A stretch of 64,000 bases of DNA from positions 496,001-560,000 of the forward strand of contig NZ_JAMTCI010000002.1 of the NCBI RefSeq assembly GCF_024171765.1. Reading direction: 5' to 3'. The DNA is from Williamsia deligens (GTDB lineage Bacteria > Actinomycetota > Actinomycetes > Mycobacteriales > Mycobacteriaceae). Shown here piece after piece: positions 31,974 to 44,557 of the stretch. Below the pieces are notes generated by a model that worked only from the letters and a program-made list of their open reading frames with translations, searched no databases and was not told where the DNA came from. Position 1 is the first letter of the stretch; each line of letters opens with the position of its first letter. Made by a program: the position numbers and the translations under genes.

Positions 31974-32642
31974 TCAGGAGCGGGTGATCACGTGGTCGAC
32001 GAAGCCGTACTCCTTGGCCGCGTCGGCGGTGAACCACTTGTCACGGTCGGCGTCGGCCTCGATCTTCTCCAGCGGCTGGCCGGTGAACTCGGCGTTGAGC
32101 CGGTTCATCTCCTTCTTGGTCAGCGCGAACTGCTCGGCCTGGATCGCGATGTCGGCCGCGGTGCCCCCGATGCCCGCCGACGGCTGGTGCATCATGATCC
32201 GCGCGTGCGGCAGCGCGTGGCGCTTGCCCTTGGCGCCGGCCGCGAGCAGGAACTGCCCCATGGAGGCCGCCATCCCCATCGCGTAGGTCGCGACGTCGCA
32301 CTGGGCGAGCTGCATGGTGTCGAAGATGGCCATGCCCGCCGTCACCGACCCGCCGGGCGAGTTGATGTAGAGGTTGATGTCCTTGGTGCTGTCCTCGGCG
32401 GACAGCAGGAGGATCTGCGCGCACAGCCGGTTGGCGATGTCGTCGTCGACCTGCGTGCCGAGGAAGATGATCCGCTCACGGAGCAGCCGCTCGAAGACCG
32501 AATCGCTGAGGTTCAGACCCGCGACGCCGGAGCTCGCGCTGATCGGCGAACCGCTCGCGGTCAGGAGGTTCTTCGGGTCGGTCACGGTTCCTACTTTCAC
32601 CAAGATCGTGTCCAGGGGACCCGGGCCGGGTCCACTGCTCAT
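31974..32642 (-). CDS. clpP1: ATP-dependent Clp protease proteolytic subunit 1
   Basis: The partner subunit of ClpP2. The 222-residue protein carries the active Ser in [15 protein letters not shown], His in [11 protein letters not shown] and Asp in DADRDKW. ATG 32642 has GGAG seven bases upstream. GTG 32585 (VTDPKNLL) would give an N-terminus closer to the usual mycobacterial length and has AGGA very near it, so the start is not settled. clpP1 and clpP2 are neighbours as usual in actinobacteria. Confidence 0.95.
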   Translation of the reverse strand: MSSGPGPGPLDTILVKVGTVTDPKNLLTASGSPISASSGVAGLNLSDSVFERLLRERIIFLGTQVDDDIANRLCAQILLLSAEDSTKDINLYINSPGGSVTAGMAIFDTMQLAQCDVATYAMGMAASMGQFLLAAGAKGKRHALPHARIMMHQPSAGIGGTAADIAIQAEQFALTKKEMNRLNAEFTGQPLEKIEADADRDKWFTADAAKEYGFVDHVITRS

Positions 32643-32661
32643 GTGCTGACTCCGACACTAA

Positions 32662-32703
32662 CGAATGCGGGTGGCCACCGACCCTCGGTGCCACCCGCAT
32701 TCG
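32662..32703 (-). terminator. Hairpin between tig and clpP1
   Basis: The outer arms of 13 bp (32662-32674 and 32691-32703) continue, after one bulge, into six more pairs around a CCC loop. On the minus strand it follows tig and is followed only by TTAG, so termination may be partial, letting some tig transcripts reach clpP1. Confidence 0.6.
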
Positions 32704-32736
32704 CTGACAGCGGAAACATGTCCCGCTCGAGACGAC

Positions 32737-34095
32737 TCAGTCGTCGGTGCTCGTCGCGTCCCCGTCCTCGGCCTCACCGGTGCCGAAGAACTCGGAGGTG
32801 TCCACGCTCGCACCCGTGGTGTCGGTGACCGTCACCTGTCCGACGATCCCGGCGAGTGCCTTGCTGCGCCGGATGTCGGCGTAGATGGCGCCGAGCTGGT
32901 CGGCCTGCTGCAGCTGCTGGATGAAGTCCTGCGGCTGCATGCCGTAGCGCTGGGCCTGGAAGATGATCTGCTGCGTGAGCTCGTCCTGGCCGACGGTGGT
33001 CTCCTGCTGCTCGGCGACGGCGTCGAGCAGGAGCTGGGTCTTGACCGCTGTCTCCGCGGCCGCCCGGGCCTCGCCCTCCCAGTCCTCACGGGTGGTCCCC
33101 TGGGCGGCGAGGAACTCGTCGACCTTGGCGTCGTCGTGGTCGAAGGCGTGGACGACCTGGTGCATCTGACCGTCGGCCTCGGCCTCCACGACCTTCTCGG
33201 GCACCGGGATCTCGACGGCGGCGAGGAGCTTCTCGAGCACGGCGTCGCGCACCGCGGACGCCTGCTCGGCGCGCTTGGAGCGACCGACGCGCTCACGCAG
33301 GTCGGCGCGCAGCTCGTCGACGGTGTCGAACTCGCTGGCCATCTGGGCGAAGTCGTCGTCGGCCTCGGGCAGCTCGCGCTCCTTGACCGACTTCACGGTG
33401 ACGGTGACGTCCGCCTGCTCGCCGGAGTGCTCGCCCGCCACCAGCGTGGTGGTGAAGGTCTTCTCCTCGCCGGTGCTCATGCCGACGAGTGCCTCGTCGA
33501 GACCGTCGATGAGCTGGCCGGAGCCGACCTCGTGCGACAGGCCCTCCGTGGAGGCCTCCTCGACGGGGGCGCCGTCGACGGTGGCCGCGAGGTCGATGGA
33601 GACGAAGTCGCCGTCCTTCGCGGGACGCTCGACACCGGTCAGCGTGCCGAAGCGGGCGCGCAGGGCCTCGAACTGCTCGTCGACGGCGGCGTCGTCGACC
33701 TCGACCGGGTCGACCTCGACCGTCAGCGACGAGTAGTCGGGCAGGGTGATCTCGGGACGGACGTCGACCTCGGCGGTGAAGGTGATCGACTTGCCGTACT
33801 CCAGCTCGGCGAGATCGATCTCGGGCTGGCCGATGGGCGTGGTCTCGGTCTCGGCGATCGCCTGCGAGTACTTGGCGGGCAGCGCGTCGTTGACGACCTG
33901 CGCGAGCACGGAGTCACGGCCGACGCGTGCCTCGATCAGCTTGGCCGGCGCCTTGCCCGGTCGGAAGCCGGGGATGCGGACCTGCTGCGCGAGCGACTTG
34001 TAGGCGCGGGCGAAGTCTCCCTCGAGTTCCTCGAACGGGACCTCGACGTTGAGTTTGACCCGCGTCGGGCTCAGCTGCTCGACGGTGCTCTTCAC
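32737..34095 (-). CDS. tig: Trigger factor
   Basis: A ribosome-bound chaperone with peptidyl-prolyl isomerase activity. The 452-residue protein has the ribosome-binding signature GFRPGKAP near residue 45, a FKBP domain ([26 protein letters not shown]) and a long helical C-terminal region ending in an acidic tail. GTG 34095 follows AAGGAG; the open frame above it runs through tRNA sequence and is not coding. The order tig-clpP1-clpP2-clpX is standard. Confidence 0.97.
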   Translation of the reverse strand: MKSTVEQLSPTRVKLNVEVPFEELEGDFARAYKSLAQQVRIPGFRPGKAPAKLIEARVGRDSVLAQVVNDALPAKYSQAIAETETTPIGQPEIDLAELEYGKSITFTAEVDVRPEITLPDYSSLTVEVDPVEVDDAAVDEQFEALRARFGTLTGVERPAKDGDFVSIDLAATVDGAPVEEASTEGLSHEVGSGQLIDGLDEALVGMSTGEEKTFTTTLVAGEHSGEQADVTVTVKSVKERELPEADDDFAQMASEFDTVDELRADLRERVGRSKRAEQASAVRDAVLEKLLAAVEIPVPEKVVEAEADGQMHQVVHAFDHDDAKVDEFLAAQGTTREDWEGEARAAAETAVKTQLLLDAVAEQQETTVGQDELTQQIIFQAQRYGMQPQDFIQQLQQADQLGAIYADIRRSKALAGIVGQVTVTDTTGASVDTSEFFGTGEAEDGDATSTDD

Positions 34096-34219
34096 GAAAC
34101 TCGACTCCTTGCGTGGTGGACATGTGCCCTGATTGCGGTGGTGCCCCGGTTCGCGGTGGGGCGCCGGCAGTCGTCTGCCGACCACCACCGCCGTGGGTGA
34201 TGCGGCGTCTCCGCCTCCG

Positions 34220-34293
34220 TCGGGATGACAGGATTCGAACCTGCGACCCTCCGCTCCCAAAGCGGATGCGCTACCAAGCTGCGCCACATCCCG
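34220..34293 (-). tRNA. tRNA-Pro (TGG)
   Basis: A 7-bp acceptor stem CGGGATG/CATCCCG with discriminator A, the T-loop GGTTCGAATCC, and a TTTGGGA anticodon loop give TGG, which reads CCA. CCA is not encoded. It lies upstream of tig on the same strand. Confidence 0.93.
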
Positions 34294-34337
34294 GTCTCGG
34301 TGACGACGCCACCGCCACTCCGCGACGGGAGCGGTGG

Positions 34338-34408
34338 AGCGGGTGACGGGAATCGAACCCGCGTAGCCAGTTTGGAAGACTGGGGCTCTACCATTGAGCT
34401 ACACCCGC
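34338..34408 (-). tRNA. tRNA-Gly (TCC)
   Basis: The 71-nt gene has acceptor stem GCGGGTG/CACCCGC, a D-arm with GTAGCTCAATGGTAGAGC, the anticodon loop CTTCCAA (TCC) and T-loop GGTTCGATTCC. It is 44 bp upstream of tRNA-Pro on the same strand, so they may share a transcript. Confidence 0.93.
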
Positions 34409-34734
34409 GAGCACACCACGCCAGGGGGGATCGCCTCCCGACGTCGCATGCAGCGGCGACTCTACCGTGCTGGTCGCGTGCCACCGAATCTGCGGTCACC
34501 GGACGCCCGCCACCCGCCGGCAAGGCAGTGCGCCGACGCGATCGTCGTCACATGCGTCACTCCAGCCACATGCGTTGGCAGAGTTCACAACCACCAGGGT
34601 GTCCGTGTTGGACACACCGCCCTCGCGTGCGACGATGACGACGCGCGGCGGGGGTCTCGCGCAGCCATCGCACACGCCCAACCGCCACCGTTCTGCCCGA
34701 CAGGGCACCGACACCGAAGGTCAGGTCCGAACTC
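34409..34734. other. 326-bp gap between tRNA-Gly and the L,D-transpeptidase gene
   Basis: No gene is seen. A short inverted repeat, GTGTCC with GGACAC (34599-34615), and a direct repeat CACATGCGT lie about 120-190 bp before the transpeptidase start. Divergent promoters for the tRNAs and the transpeptidase are expected here, but no convincing hexamer pair was found. Confidence 0.5.
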
Positions 34735-35433
34735 GTGCCGACTCCCACGTCCACCCGCCGCGGCGCCACGCGCGCCCGTCTCGTGACGGTCGTCGCCGGT
34801 GCAGCGATCGCGTTGTTCGCGATCCCCGCGACCGCGGGCGCAGCTCCCGTCGCCCCGCAGCCGACGATCCCCGGTCTCCCCGGCGTCGTCGCCCCCGACT
34901 TCCTCAAGCCGTTCCTGCCGCCGTCGTCCACGGCGCCGGCACCGCAGGCACCGCCCGCCACCGAACCCGCCCCGGCCCCGGCCGATCCGGCTCCGCCGGT
35001 GGCCACCAAGACCGGCTGGGTCGCCCTCGCCGACGACGCCACCCACACGATGACCGTGTGGCACGACGGCAAGATCGCGCGCAAGGACATCCCCATCTCG
35101 ATGGGCTCCAACGCGCACCCGACGCCCAACGGCGTGTACTTCACCAAGGAGAAGTACCGCGACATGTACATGGACTCGTCCACGTACGGCGTCCCGGTCG
35201 ACTCCCCCGGTGGCTACCGGACCTACGTCGAGTACGCGATCCGCATGAGCTGGGACGGCATCTTCCTGCACGCCGCCCCGTGGTCGGTCGCCCAGCAGGG
35301 CAAGACCAACGTCAGCCACGGCTGCATCAACGTGAGCACCGACAACGGCAAGTGGGCCTACGAGAACTTCCCCGAGGGGACACCGATCGTGGTCCGCGGC
35401 ACCGTCGGCGGCCAGTACGTACAGGGCAGCTGA
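34735..35433 (+). CDS. L,D-transpeptidase (YkuD domain), secreted
   Basis: Makes or anchors 3-3 peptidoglycan cross-links outside the membrane. The 232-residue protein has a basic, hydrophobic signal sequence, a Pro/Ala-rich linker from about residue 60 to 88, then a YkuD domain. The catalytic Cys is in SHGCINVS and the upstream conserved His in IFLHAAPW. It is smaller than the mycobacterial Ldt proteins with immunoglobulin-like domains and lacks them. The start is GTG. Confidence 0.92.
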   Translation: MPTPTSTRRGATRARLVTVVAGAAIALFAIPATAGAAPVAPQPTIPGLPGVVAPDFLKPFLPPSSTAPAPQAPPATEPAPAPADPAPPVATKTGWVALADDATHTMTVWHDGKIARKDIPISMGSNAHPTPNGVYFTKEKYRDMYMDSSTYGVPVDSPGGYRTYVEYAIRMSWDGIFLHAAPWSVAQQGKTNVSHGCINVSTDNGKWAYENFPEGTPIVVRGTVGGQYVQGS

Positions 35434-35456
35434 CCCGCACGACGCCTCAGTACCGC

Positions 35457-35494
35457 AGACATCCCCCGTCGGCCTCGGCCGGCGGGGGATGTCT
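35457..35494. terminator. Bidirectional hairpin between the L,D-transpeptidase gene and sthA
   Basis: Arms AGACATCCCCCG and CGGGGGATGTCT, plus further G/C pairs, form a stem of about 16 bp with a short loop. It lies between two convergent genes and touches the sthA stop. There is no long U-tract. Confidence 0.75.
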
Positions 35495-36927
35495 CATTCG
35501 GTGCCCAGTTCGTGGCCGTCGCCCGACCCGGTGACGCGGGAGATCGCGCGCATCTTGTTGACCGCGTCGAGCGCGGCGACCTTGTACCCCTCGGCCAGGG
35601 TCGGGTAGTTGAACACGGCGTCGACGAGGTAGTCGACGGTGCCACCGCACCCCATGACGGTCTGACCGATGTGCACGAGCTCGGCCGCGTTGCTGCCGAA
35701 GACGTGCACCCCGAGCAACGTCCGGTCGTGCGCGTGGACGAGGAGTTTCAGCATCCCGTACGAGTCGCCCATGATTGCGCCCCGCGCGAGTTCGCGATAG
35801 CGCGCGACGCCCACCTCGAACGGGACGGTGTCGACGGTCAACTCCTCCTCGGTCCGGCCGACGTAGGACACCTCGGGGATCGAGTAGATGCCGATGGGCT
35901 GGATCCCCTCGCCGTTGCCGACCGGCTCACCGAAGGCGTGGTACGCGGCCCGTCGCCCCTGCTCCATCGACGTCGCCGCCAGGGCGGGGAACCCGATGAC
36001 GTCGCCGACCGCGTAGATGTGTTCCACCGACGTGCGGAAGTGCTCGTCGACGACGAGCCGTCCGCGCTCGCCGGTCTCGAGACCCGCTGCGGCGACGTCG
36101 AGTTCGTCGGTGACACCCTGACGCCCGGCGGAGTAGAGGACGGTGTCGGCGGGGATCTTCTTGCCCGACTCGAGGATCGTCAACGTGCCGGACGGATGGC
36201 GTTCGACGGTCTTCACCGACTCGGAGAACCGGAACGTCACCCCGCGCTCGCGCAACTGGTACTGCAGGGCCTCGATGATCTCGCGGTCGCAGAAGTCGAG
36301 CATCGTGTGGCGCTTCTCCACGACCGTGACCTTGGTGCCGAGAGCGGCGAACATGGACGCGTACTCGATGCCGATGACGCCCGCCCCGACGACCACCATG
36401 GACTGCGGGACGTGGTCCATCCCGAGGATCTGATCCGAGTCGACGATCGTGGCGCCGTCGAAGTCGACACTCGACGGCCGCGCCGGGCGGGTGCCGACGG
36501 CGATCACCACGTGGTCGGCCGTGACGGTCTTCATGTCCCCGTCGGGTCCGTGGACGGCGATCTGGTGGCTGTCGACGAACTTTGCGTCCCCGATGAGCAG
36601 GGCGACGCGGTTGCGCGCCAACTGGTTCTGGATCACGTCGACCTCGCGGCCCACCACGTGCTGGGTCCGTGACGACAGATCGGCCACGGTGATGTCGGAC
36701 TTGAGCCGGTACGACTGTCCGTAGAGCTCGCGCTGGTTGAGTCCGGTCAGGTACATGACCGCTTCGCGCATCGTCTTCGACGGGACGGTGCCGGTGTTGG
36801 TGCACACCCCACCGACCATGTCGCGGCGTTCGACGACGGCTGCCCGCCGACCCAGCTTCGCCGCGGCGATGGCGGCCTTCTGGCCCGCCGGCCCGGATCC
36901 GATGACCACGAGGTCGTAATGGTCCAC
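35494..36927 (-). CDS. sthA: Soluble (Si-specific) NAD(P)+ transhydrogenase
   Basis: A flavoprotein that balances NADPH and NADH. The 477-residue protein has FAD ([12 protein letters not shown]) and NAD ([19 protein letters not shown]) sites and the disulfide-reductase-like segment [14 protein letters not shown]. The second Cys of the usual CxxxxC pair is replaced there, which distinguishes transhydrogenases from lipoamide dehydrogenases. GTG 36927 has GGGAG at a good distance; GTG 36933 is an alternative. Confidence 0.94.
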   Translation of the reverse strand: MDHYDLVVIGSGPAGQKAAIAAAKLGRRAAVVERRDMVGGVCTNTGTVPSKTMREAVMYLTGLNQRELYGQSYRLKSDITVADLSSRTQHVVGREVDVIQNQLARNRVALLIGDAKFVDSHQIAVHGPDGDMKTVTADHVVIAVGTRPARPSSVDFDGATIVDSDQILGMDHVPQSMVVVGAGVIGIEYASMFAALGTKVTVVEKRHTMLDFCDREIIEALQYQLRERGVTFRFSESVKTVERHPSGTLTILESGKKIPADTVLYSAGRQGVTDELDVAAAGLETGERGRLVVDEHFRTSVEHIYAVGDVIGFPALAATSMEQGRRAAYHAFGEPVGNGEGIQPIGIYSIPEVSYVGRTEEELTVDTVPFEVGVARYRELARGAIMGDSYGMLKLLVHAHDRTLLGVHVFGSNAAELVHIGQTVMGCGGTVDYLVDAVFNYPTLAEGYKVAALDAVNKMRAISRVTGSGDGHELGTE

Positions 36928-36977
36928 GTGCACGCTCCCGCTGCTCGGGCAAGGACGATCGCCACCGGGGCGGCGGC

Positions 36978-37907
36978 TCACCCAGTCTCGCCCAGTCCGG
37001 CCTGTCGCGCGTGTCGAGCGGATGACGACGGCGAGAACGCAGCCGGGAGTGTGTCCCCGGGTTCCACGGCGGCGATGGGCCCCAGATGCGCTGTCGCGAT
37101 GACCTGCAGCCACGCGGCGAGCGCGGCGCAGCCCGTGAGGCCGGCGGCGTCGTCGCTGCGGTCACTGGCGTAGGCCACGTGCCGACCACCGGTCGGGTTG
37201 GGCAGGGTGAGCGGGCCGATCCGCAGCGTGCACGGCAGGTAGCCGCGGATCTCGCGCGCGGCGACGGCGAGTCGCGTGACGTCGCGGCGCCACTGGGCCG
37301 GGCGGAACGACGTGGCGCGCGCGTTCTGCAGGGCGCCGGTGCGCACGGCCCGCAGCATCATCGTCACCCAGGACCCGGGATGCGTGGTCGTCAGCGTCCG
37401 TGTGAGATCGGCGATGTCGCGCACGAGCGAGTCCGGACTGGCATTGCAGATCACGTCGGCGCGGTCGCCGATCCACATGGTCGGGACGTCGGGCAGCGGT
37501 CGTCCCGGGCCGGCGACACCGTGCCCGTCGCATCCGCGGACGCATCCGGCGGGTTGGTGCGGGTCGGCCACGAGTCCGATCGCGACGGGCGGCCGGGAGG
37601 CGTTGTCGGCCAGCATCTCCCGGATCACCACGCACCCCTGCGAGTACCCGATGGCGGCCCACGGCCCGTCGATGTGGGAGACGGCGGCCCGCAGCGACGC
37701 GACGCCGGCGGCGACGCTGTCGGCGAAACTGGGCCCGTCGGGCACGGGCACCGGTCCGTAGCTCGCGGGGTACGCGACCCATCGGGCGACGAACCGCGGG
37801 TCGAGGTCGTCGACGACGCACCGCAGCAGGCCACGCACCGGCAGCGCCGGGTCGGAGGATGTCGCCTCACCGGTTCCCCCGACGACGAACACCGCGATCT
37901 TCTCCAT
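36978..37907 (-). CDS. LysB/cutinase-like serine hydrolase
   Basis: A 309-residue alpha/beta hydrolase with GYSQG around the nucleophile Ser and an N-terminal VVGGTGE, an arrangement seen in mycobacteriophage lysin B and cutinase-like esterases. Such enzymes hydrolyse ester links of mycolate-containing lipids. No signal peptide is visible. ATG 37907 ([11 protein letters not shown]) was chosen; it lies 62 bp downstream of nei. No other phage gene is near. The substrate is unproven; an endogenous cell-envelope esterase is the alternative to a phage relic. Confidence 0.65.
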   Translation of the reverse strand: MEKIAVFVVGGTGEATSSDPALPVRGLLRCVVDDLDPRFVARWVAYPASYGPVPVPDGPSFADSVAAGVASLRAAVSHIDGPWAAIGYSQGCVVIREMLADNASRPPVAIGLVADPHQPAGCVRGCDGHGVAGPGRPLPDVPTMWIGDRADVICNASPDSLVRDIADLTRTLTTTHPGSWVTMMLRAVRTGALQNARATSFRPAQWRRDVTRLAVAAREIRGYLPCTLRIGPLTLPNPTGGRHVAYASDRSDDAAGLTGCAALAAWLQVIATAHLGPIAAVEPGDTLPAAFSPSSSARHARQAGLGETG

Positions 37908-37969
37908 GCGTCGATGATGCGCCGCGTTCGTGAGAGAACGCCAAGGAACGCCTGACGCCGCGGTGAGGA

Positions 37970-38764
37970 TCAGTCGGGCTGACAGGTGGGGCACCAGAAC
38001 AGGTTCCGACCCTCCATGACCTCACCGAGGACGGTGGTGTCGCAGATGCGGCACGGTTCGCCGCGCCGGCGGTAGACGTAGCTGCGGGGACGGCCGCGGG
38101 TTCCGACGGGGCCGTGGTCGTCCTGGGGGCGGATGGTGATGATCTTCCCCTTCCGCACCCCGACGGCCATCAGGTCGACGATGTCGTCCCACATGTCCTG
38201 CCACACCGCCTCGTCGACGGCGGTCCCGGGTCGCATCGGGTGGACCCCGGCGCGGAACAACACCTCGGCCCGGTAGACGTTGCCGACCCCGGCGATGACC
38301 TTCTGGTCCATGAGCATCGCGCCGAGCGCTCGCTTCGACTTGTGGATCCTCGCGAACGCCTGATCAGGGTCGGCGTCGGGGCGCAGCGGATCCGGTCCGA
38401 GGCGGGCGACGAGGAGGTCCAGATCCGCGGGGGTGAAGTACTCGCATGCCGTGGGACCACGCAGGTCGGCGCCTCGCGTGTCGCTCTCGATACGCATCCG
38501 CACCTGCCCGACCGGTGGGTCCATCGGGGCGGGGACGTCGCTGAACTTCCCGTACAGCCCGAGATGGACGTGCACCATGTCGCCCGAGGCGTACTCGTGG
38601 ATGAGGTGTTTCCCCCACGCCTGCGCACGGGTGAACACCTGACCGTCGAGGCGCTCGGCCTCGGCGACGAACCGGCCCTGCGGGCTCGAGACCCGCACGG
38701 GCGACTTGCGGAACCGGCGTGTGTGCAGGCGCGCGAGGCGGTGCACGGTGTGCCCCTCGGGCAT
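37970..38764 (-). CDS. nei: Endonuclease VIII-type DNA glycosylase (Fpg/Nei family)
   Basis: A base-excision-repair glycosylase/lyase. The 264-residue protein starts MPEGHTVHRLA, characteristic of Nei-type enzymes, has the H2TH motif GVGNVYRAEVLF and a C-terminal zinc finger (CRIC and CPTC pairs). It resembles the enzyme encoded next to rpiB in M. tuberculosis. It is downstream of rpiB by 54 bp. Confidence 0.93.
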   Translation of the reverse strand: MPEGHTVHRLARLHTRRFRKSPVRVSSPQGRFVAEAERLDGQVFTRAQAWGKHLIHEYASGDMVHVHLGLYGKFSDVPAPMDPPVGQVRMRIESDTRGADLRGPTACEYFTPADLDLLVARLGPDPLRPDADPDQAFARIHKSKRALGAMLMDQKVIAGVGNVYRAEVLFRAGVHPMRPGTAVDEAVWQDMWDDIVDLMAVGVRKGKIITIRPQDDHGPVGTRGRPRSYVYRRRGEPCRICDTTVLGEVMEGRNLFWCPTCQPD

Positions 38765-38818
38765 CGCTCCTCCTGGTCCCCCGCCTCGGACCGCCGACTG
38801 CGACGGCGGGGGCCGCCG

Positions 38819-39292
38819 TCAGGCCTGCGGGACCGGCGGGGCCTCGTGGGTGGTCTCGTACTCGGCGAGGATGTCGATCCGACGCTGGTGGCGCGGTTCG
38901 TCGGACCAGGCCGTCGCGACGAACGCGTCGACGATCGCGAGCGCGTCCTCGGTGGAGTGCATGCGGCCGCCGATGCCGATCAGCTGGGCGTTGTTGTGCT
39001 GCCGCGCGAGCTGCGCCGTCTCGACGCTCCACGCCAGTGCGCACCGCGCACCGGGGACCTTGTTCGCGGCGATCTGCTCACCGTTGCCGCTGCCGCCCAA
39101 CACGATGCCGAGACTGCCCGGATCGGCGACGGTGCGCTCTGCGGCCGCGATGCAGAAGGCCGGGTAGTCATCGGCCGCGTCGTAGGCATGAGCGCCGCAG
39201 TCGACGACATCGTGTCCGCCGGACCGGAGATGGTCGGCGATGGTGTTCTTCAGATCGAAGCCGGCGTGGTCGGCACCCAGGTAGACGCGCAT
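38819..39292 (-). CDS. rpiB: Ribose-5-phosphate isomerase B
   Basis: Interconverts ribose 5-phosphate and ribulose 5-phosphate in the pentose phosphate pathway. The 157-residue RpiB/LacAB protein starts MRVYLGADHAGFDLK and shows GGSGNGEQIAANKVPG; Glu in this loop is the catalytic base of the actinobacterial subgroup. It is followed by nei. Confidence 0.96.
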   Translation of the reverse strand: MRVYLGADHAGFDLKNTIADHLRSGGHDVVDCGAHAYDAADDYPAFCIAAAERTVADPGSLGIVLGGSGNGEQIAANKVPGARCALAWSVETAQLARQHNNAQLIGIGGRMHSTEDALAIVDAFVATAWSDEPRHQRRIDILAEYETTHEAPPVPQA

Positions 39293-39361
39293 GGCGACCA
39301 GTCTGACAGGTGCCCCGCCGACGACGTCCGGATGGTCGGCGCGCCGGCGGGGCGGGTGCGG

Positions 39362-40006
39362 TCAGTCGAACTGGGGGCCTTCGTCCCGCGACCGCTTCAG
39401 CTCGAAGAAGTGCGGGTAGCTGGCCAGGGCGACAGCCCCGTCCCAGACCCGTCCGGCGTCGTCGCCGCGCGGGATGCGCGACAGCACGGGACCGAAGAAC
39501 GCGATCCCGTTGATGTGGATCGTGGGTGTGCCGACGTCGTCGCCGACCTTGTCCATGCCCTCGTGGTGACTCGCCCGGATGGTCTCGTCGTACTCGTCGG
39601 AGTCCGCCGCCGACGCCAGGTCGGTCGGCAGCCCGGCGTCCGCGAGCGACGCGGCGATCGCGGCGTCGAAGTCGGAGACGCCGCGGTTGTGGATCTGGGT
39701 GCCCATGGCGGTGTAGAGCGGGTCGAGGACCTCGTGGCCGTGCGCGTTCACCGCGGCCTGCAGGACGCGGACCGGCCGCCACGCGTCCTTGAGCTTCTCC
39801 GCGTACTCGGCGGGGATGTCCTTGCCCTCGTTCAGCACCGCGAGGCTCATGATGTGGAAGGTGACGTCGATGTCGCGCACCTTCTCCACCTCGAGGATCC
39901 AGCGCGAGGTGATCCAGCACCACGGGCAGAGCGGGTCGAGCCAGAAGTCGACGCGGTCGCGGGTGGTGTCCCCGGTCGCGGACGGGGCGACGTCGGTGGC
40001 TGTCAT
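39362..40006 (-). CDS. Mycothiol-linked thioredoxin-fold oxidoreductase (Rv2466c-like)
   Basis: A 214-residue DsbA/FrnE-type thioredoxin-fold protein with the active site CPWC near residue 30 ([13 protein letters not shown]). The position next to rpiB and pepN matches Rv2466c of M. tuberculosis, a mycothiol-dependent reductase that also activates nitro-aromatic prodrugs. The mycothiol link is taken from that family. ATG 40006 has GAGCTC-type sequence upstream (GGAGCTC). It is divergent from pepN. Confidence 0.85.
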   Translation of the reverse strand: MTATDVAPSATGDTTRDRVDFWLDPLCPWCWITSRWILEVEKVRDIDVTFHIMSLAVLNEGKDIPAEYAEKLKDAWRPVRVLQAAVNAHGHEVLDPLYTAMGTQIHNRGVSDFDAAIAASLADAGLPTDLASAADSDEYDETIRASHHEGMDKVGDDVGTPTIHINGIAFFGPVLSRIPRGDDAGRVWDGAVALASYPHFFELKRSRDEGPQFD

Positions 40007-40204
40007 GGTGAGCTCCTCATCTTCTCGGTCTGCGGGCCGGTGCGGTACGCACACGGGCGACCGCGGTCCCCATGATGACAACCCCGGTGCGTCCCCGACA
40101 TTCCCCGGAGCCGGTCCCGCGGACACCCGGCCGCGGGCCGATCGCCACGACGTGGTGCGGTAGGACACAACCCGCTCCACCCGACGCCTCTCGATGGGAC
40201 CCCC

Positions 40205-42793
<2,589 letters not shown>

Positions 42794-42801
42794 CGCCGAC
42801 C

Positions 42802-42857
42802 CCCACAGACGCCTCCGGCGCCCGACGATCACGTCGGGCGCCGGAGGCGTCTGTGGG
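42802..42857. terminator. Perfect 25-bp hairpin between pepN and the DUF5130 gene
   Basis: The arms 42802-42826 and 42833-42857 are exactly complementary with a 6-nt loop (GATCAC). It lies 8 bp after pepN and 10 bp before the end of the convergent DUF5130 gene, so it serves as a bidirectional terminator without a U-tract. Confidence 0.8.
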
Positions 42858-42867
42858 CTGGTGCGGA

Positions 42868-43341
42868 TCAGGAACGCGCGATGGCGGTCGCCATCACACG
42901 CAGCGCCGCGATCAGGCCGTCGATCAGGTCGTTCTCGCGGAAGCCCGCGATGGCGGCGGTCACACCGAGCTGCGCGACCCGGTCGTTGACGCGACCCGCG
43001 ACGCCGCGGCCGGACACCACGACGATCTCGTGGGAGTTCGGCGACACGGCGATCAACGCCGCGTGCTCGGGCTCGGGGACCTGCGGGAGGATCTTGCCGG
43101 CCTCCGCGACCGCGTCGCCGCCGAGATCACCGATGTAGATCGAGAACCGCACACCCGCGACCTCGGTCGCGTGGGTGAGGGCGTCGTCGAGGGCGACGAG
43201 TTCGTCGCGGTCGAACGGCGGCGTCTCGGGCGCGGCACCGGGTGTCCGCGCGGCGGAGATCCGACCGCTGGTGGTGACGACGGCACCCAACGGCAGCGCG
43301 TCGGGGTCGGTCACGACCGGCTTGATGTCACCACTTGCCAT
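42868..43341 (-). CDS. DUF5130 protein
   Basis: A 157-residue DUF5130 family protein, related to the TPM fold. It shows FSIYIGDLGGD, ALIAVSPNSHEIVVVSG and a hydrophobic segment near the C-terminus. The function is unknown. It overlaps the preceding small membrane-protein gene by 14 bp, so translation is probably coupled. It corresponds in position to a conserved M. tuberculosis gene between pepN and the HNH gene. Confidence 0.78.
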   Translation of the reverse strand: MASGDIKPVVTDPDALPLGAVVTTSGRISAARTPGAAPETPPFDRDELVALDDALTHATEVAGVRFSIYIGDLGGDAVAEAGKILPQVPEPEHAALIAVSPNSHEIVVVSGRGVAGRVNDRVAQLGVTAAIAGFRENDLIDGLIAALRVMATAIARS

Positions 43342-43582
43342 GTGCGGACCCTCCGGTCAACTCGTCGGTGGACAGGTCGTCGTGGACGGGCGGCGCCACC
43401 GGCGCGACGTCGACGGCGCTCAGCAGCAGAGGACCGCGGTCCCACTGCTTGTCCAGCGTGTAACGGACGGTGCGCTGGTGTCCCGATCCGAAGGCCCACG
43501 CCATGGACAGGACGCAACCGATGACCGCGACGATGCAGATGATCGTGACGGGCAGCCCGATCGCGATGATGAGATCTTCCAT
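43328..43582 (-). CDS. Small single-pass membrane protein
   Basis: An 84-residue protein with one N-terminal membrane helix (residues about 4-28) and a hydrophilic C-terminal domain with YTLDKQWDRGPLLLSAVD. ATG 43582 was chosen; the longer open frame upstream overlaps the HNH gene and is not coding-like. It is coupled to DUF5130 by a 14-bp overlap, consistent with a joint role. No family is recognised. Confidence 0.72.
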   Translation of the reverse strand: MEDLIIAIGLPVTIICIVAVIGCVLSMAWAFGSGHQRTVRYTLDKQWDRGPLLLSAVDVAPVAPPVHDDLSTDELTGGSAHGKW

Positions 43583-43715
43583 CAGCCTCGTGACCCTTCT
43601 CCGGGAGTGTTCTGCGGGGAAATCTATCCGAAGCGGACCCCGAGGGCCCAGGCGGGTACGACGCCGTGTCGTTGGTCTCCGGGACCGGTGGCCCGGGCGA
43701 TGGCGGTGACAGAGG

Positions 43716-44360
43716 TCAGGCCGCGCCGACGTCGATGTACTGCGACCAGGCGGGGTCGATCTCCTTGACCGTCGCGAGCAGTCGCCAGTGCCGTCCCTTG
43801 GGCGGGGTGAGGGATGCGCGCAGCGTCCACCCCAGTTCCGACAGCAGGCGGTCGGCCTTCTTGTGGTTGCAGGACGCGCAGCAGGCGACGCAGTTCTCCC
43901 AGTTGTGTGCCCCGCCGCGGCTGCGTGGGACCACATGGTCGATGGTGTCGGCCTTGGCACCGCAGTACCCGCACCGGAAGCGGTCCCGGTGCATCAGCGC
44001 GGCACGCGTCATGGGGATCTTGGCGCGATACGGGACACGGACGTAGGTGCGGAGGCGGATCACCGAGGGGACCGCCATGCTGACGTCGGCGGAGTGGATC
44101 TGCGACCCGCGCTCGTCGGAGTGGACGACATCGGCGCGTTCCCGCAGCACGAGCACGACCGCACGGCGGATGGATATGGCCGTCAGCGGCTCGTACGTCG
44201 CGTTCAACAGCAGCACCCGGTGCTTGCCCCAGACGGGGCCACCGCGTCCGACGTCGGGCCGATGCGGCGCGTCGTCGGCGGGAGGCGCACCCGCGTGGTG
44301 GCGCGCGGCGCCCACGAGGGAGGTCACGACCTCCGACTGTTGCGACCGCGTGCGCGCCAT
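43716..44360 (-). CDS. HNH endonuclease domain protein (Rv2469c-like)
   Basis: A 214-residue protein with a C-terminal HNH nuclease module: CGYC, DHVVPRSRGG and CASCNHKK, giving the zinc Cys pairs and the catalytic His. The N-terminal half (VLLLNATYEPLTAISIRRAVVLVL) is typical of this stand-alone bacterial family. It is conserved between DUF5130 and glbO in mycobacteria, so it is probably a housekeeping rather than mobile nuclease; the role is unknown. Confidence 0.87.
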   Translation of the reverse strand: MARTRSQQSEVVTSLVGAARHHAGAPPADDAPHRPDVGRGGPVWGKHRVLLLNATYEPLTAISIRRAVVLVLRERADVVHSDERGSQIHSADVSMAVPSVIRLRTYVRVPYRAKIPMTRAALMHRDRFRCGYCGAKADTIDHVVPRSRGGAHNWENCVACCASCNHKKADRLLSELGWTLRASLTPPKGRHWRLLATVKEIDPAWSQYIDVGAA

Positions 44361-44557
44361 CCGTCCTCCGAGCGTCCGAGGGTGTCGATGCCCTCGGCAC
44401 ACCAGTGCACCACGAAGACGGTCCCTGTGCATGGCATTAATGCATGGACACGGTGTCGGGACGGTGACGCGGATGGCCGGCGGGTGACGGCGCGGTGACC
44501 TCGTGTCGACGACGGCCGGGTGGCGTCGGCCCGGGCGGTGTGCGCGACACTGGAGCG

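Noticed and set aside
34095-34287. N-terminal extension of trigger factor up to 34287
   Set aside because: It reads through the tRNA-Pro gene; GTG 34095 has AAGGAG and gives the normal start.
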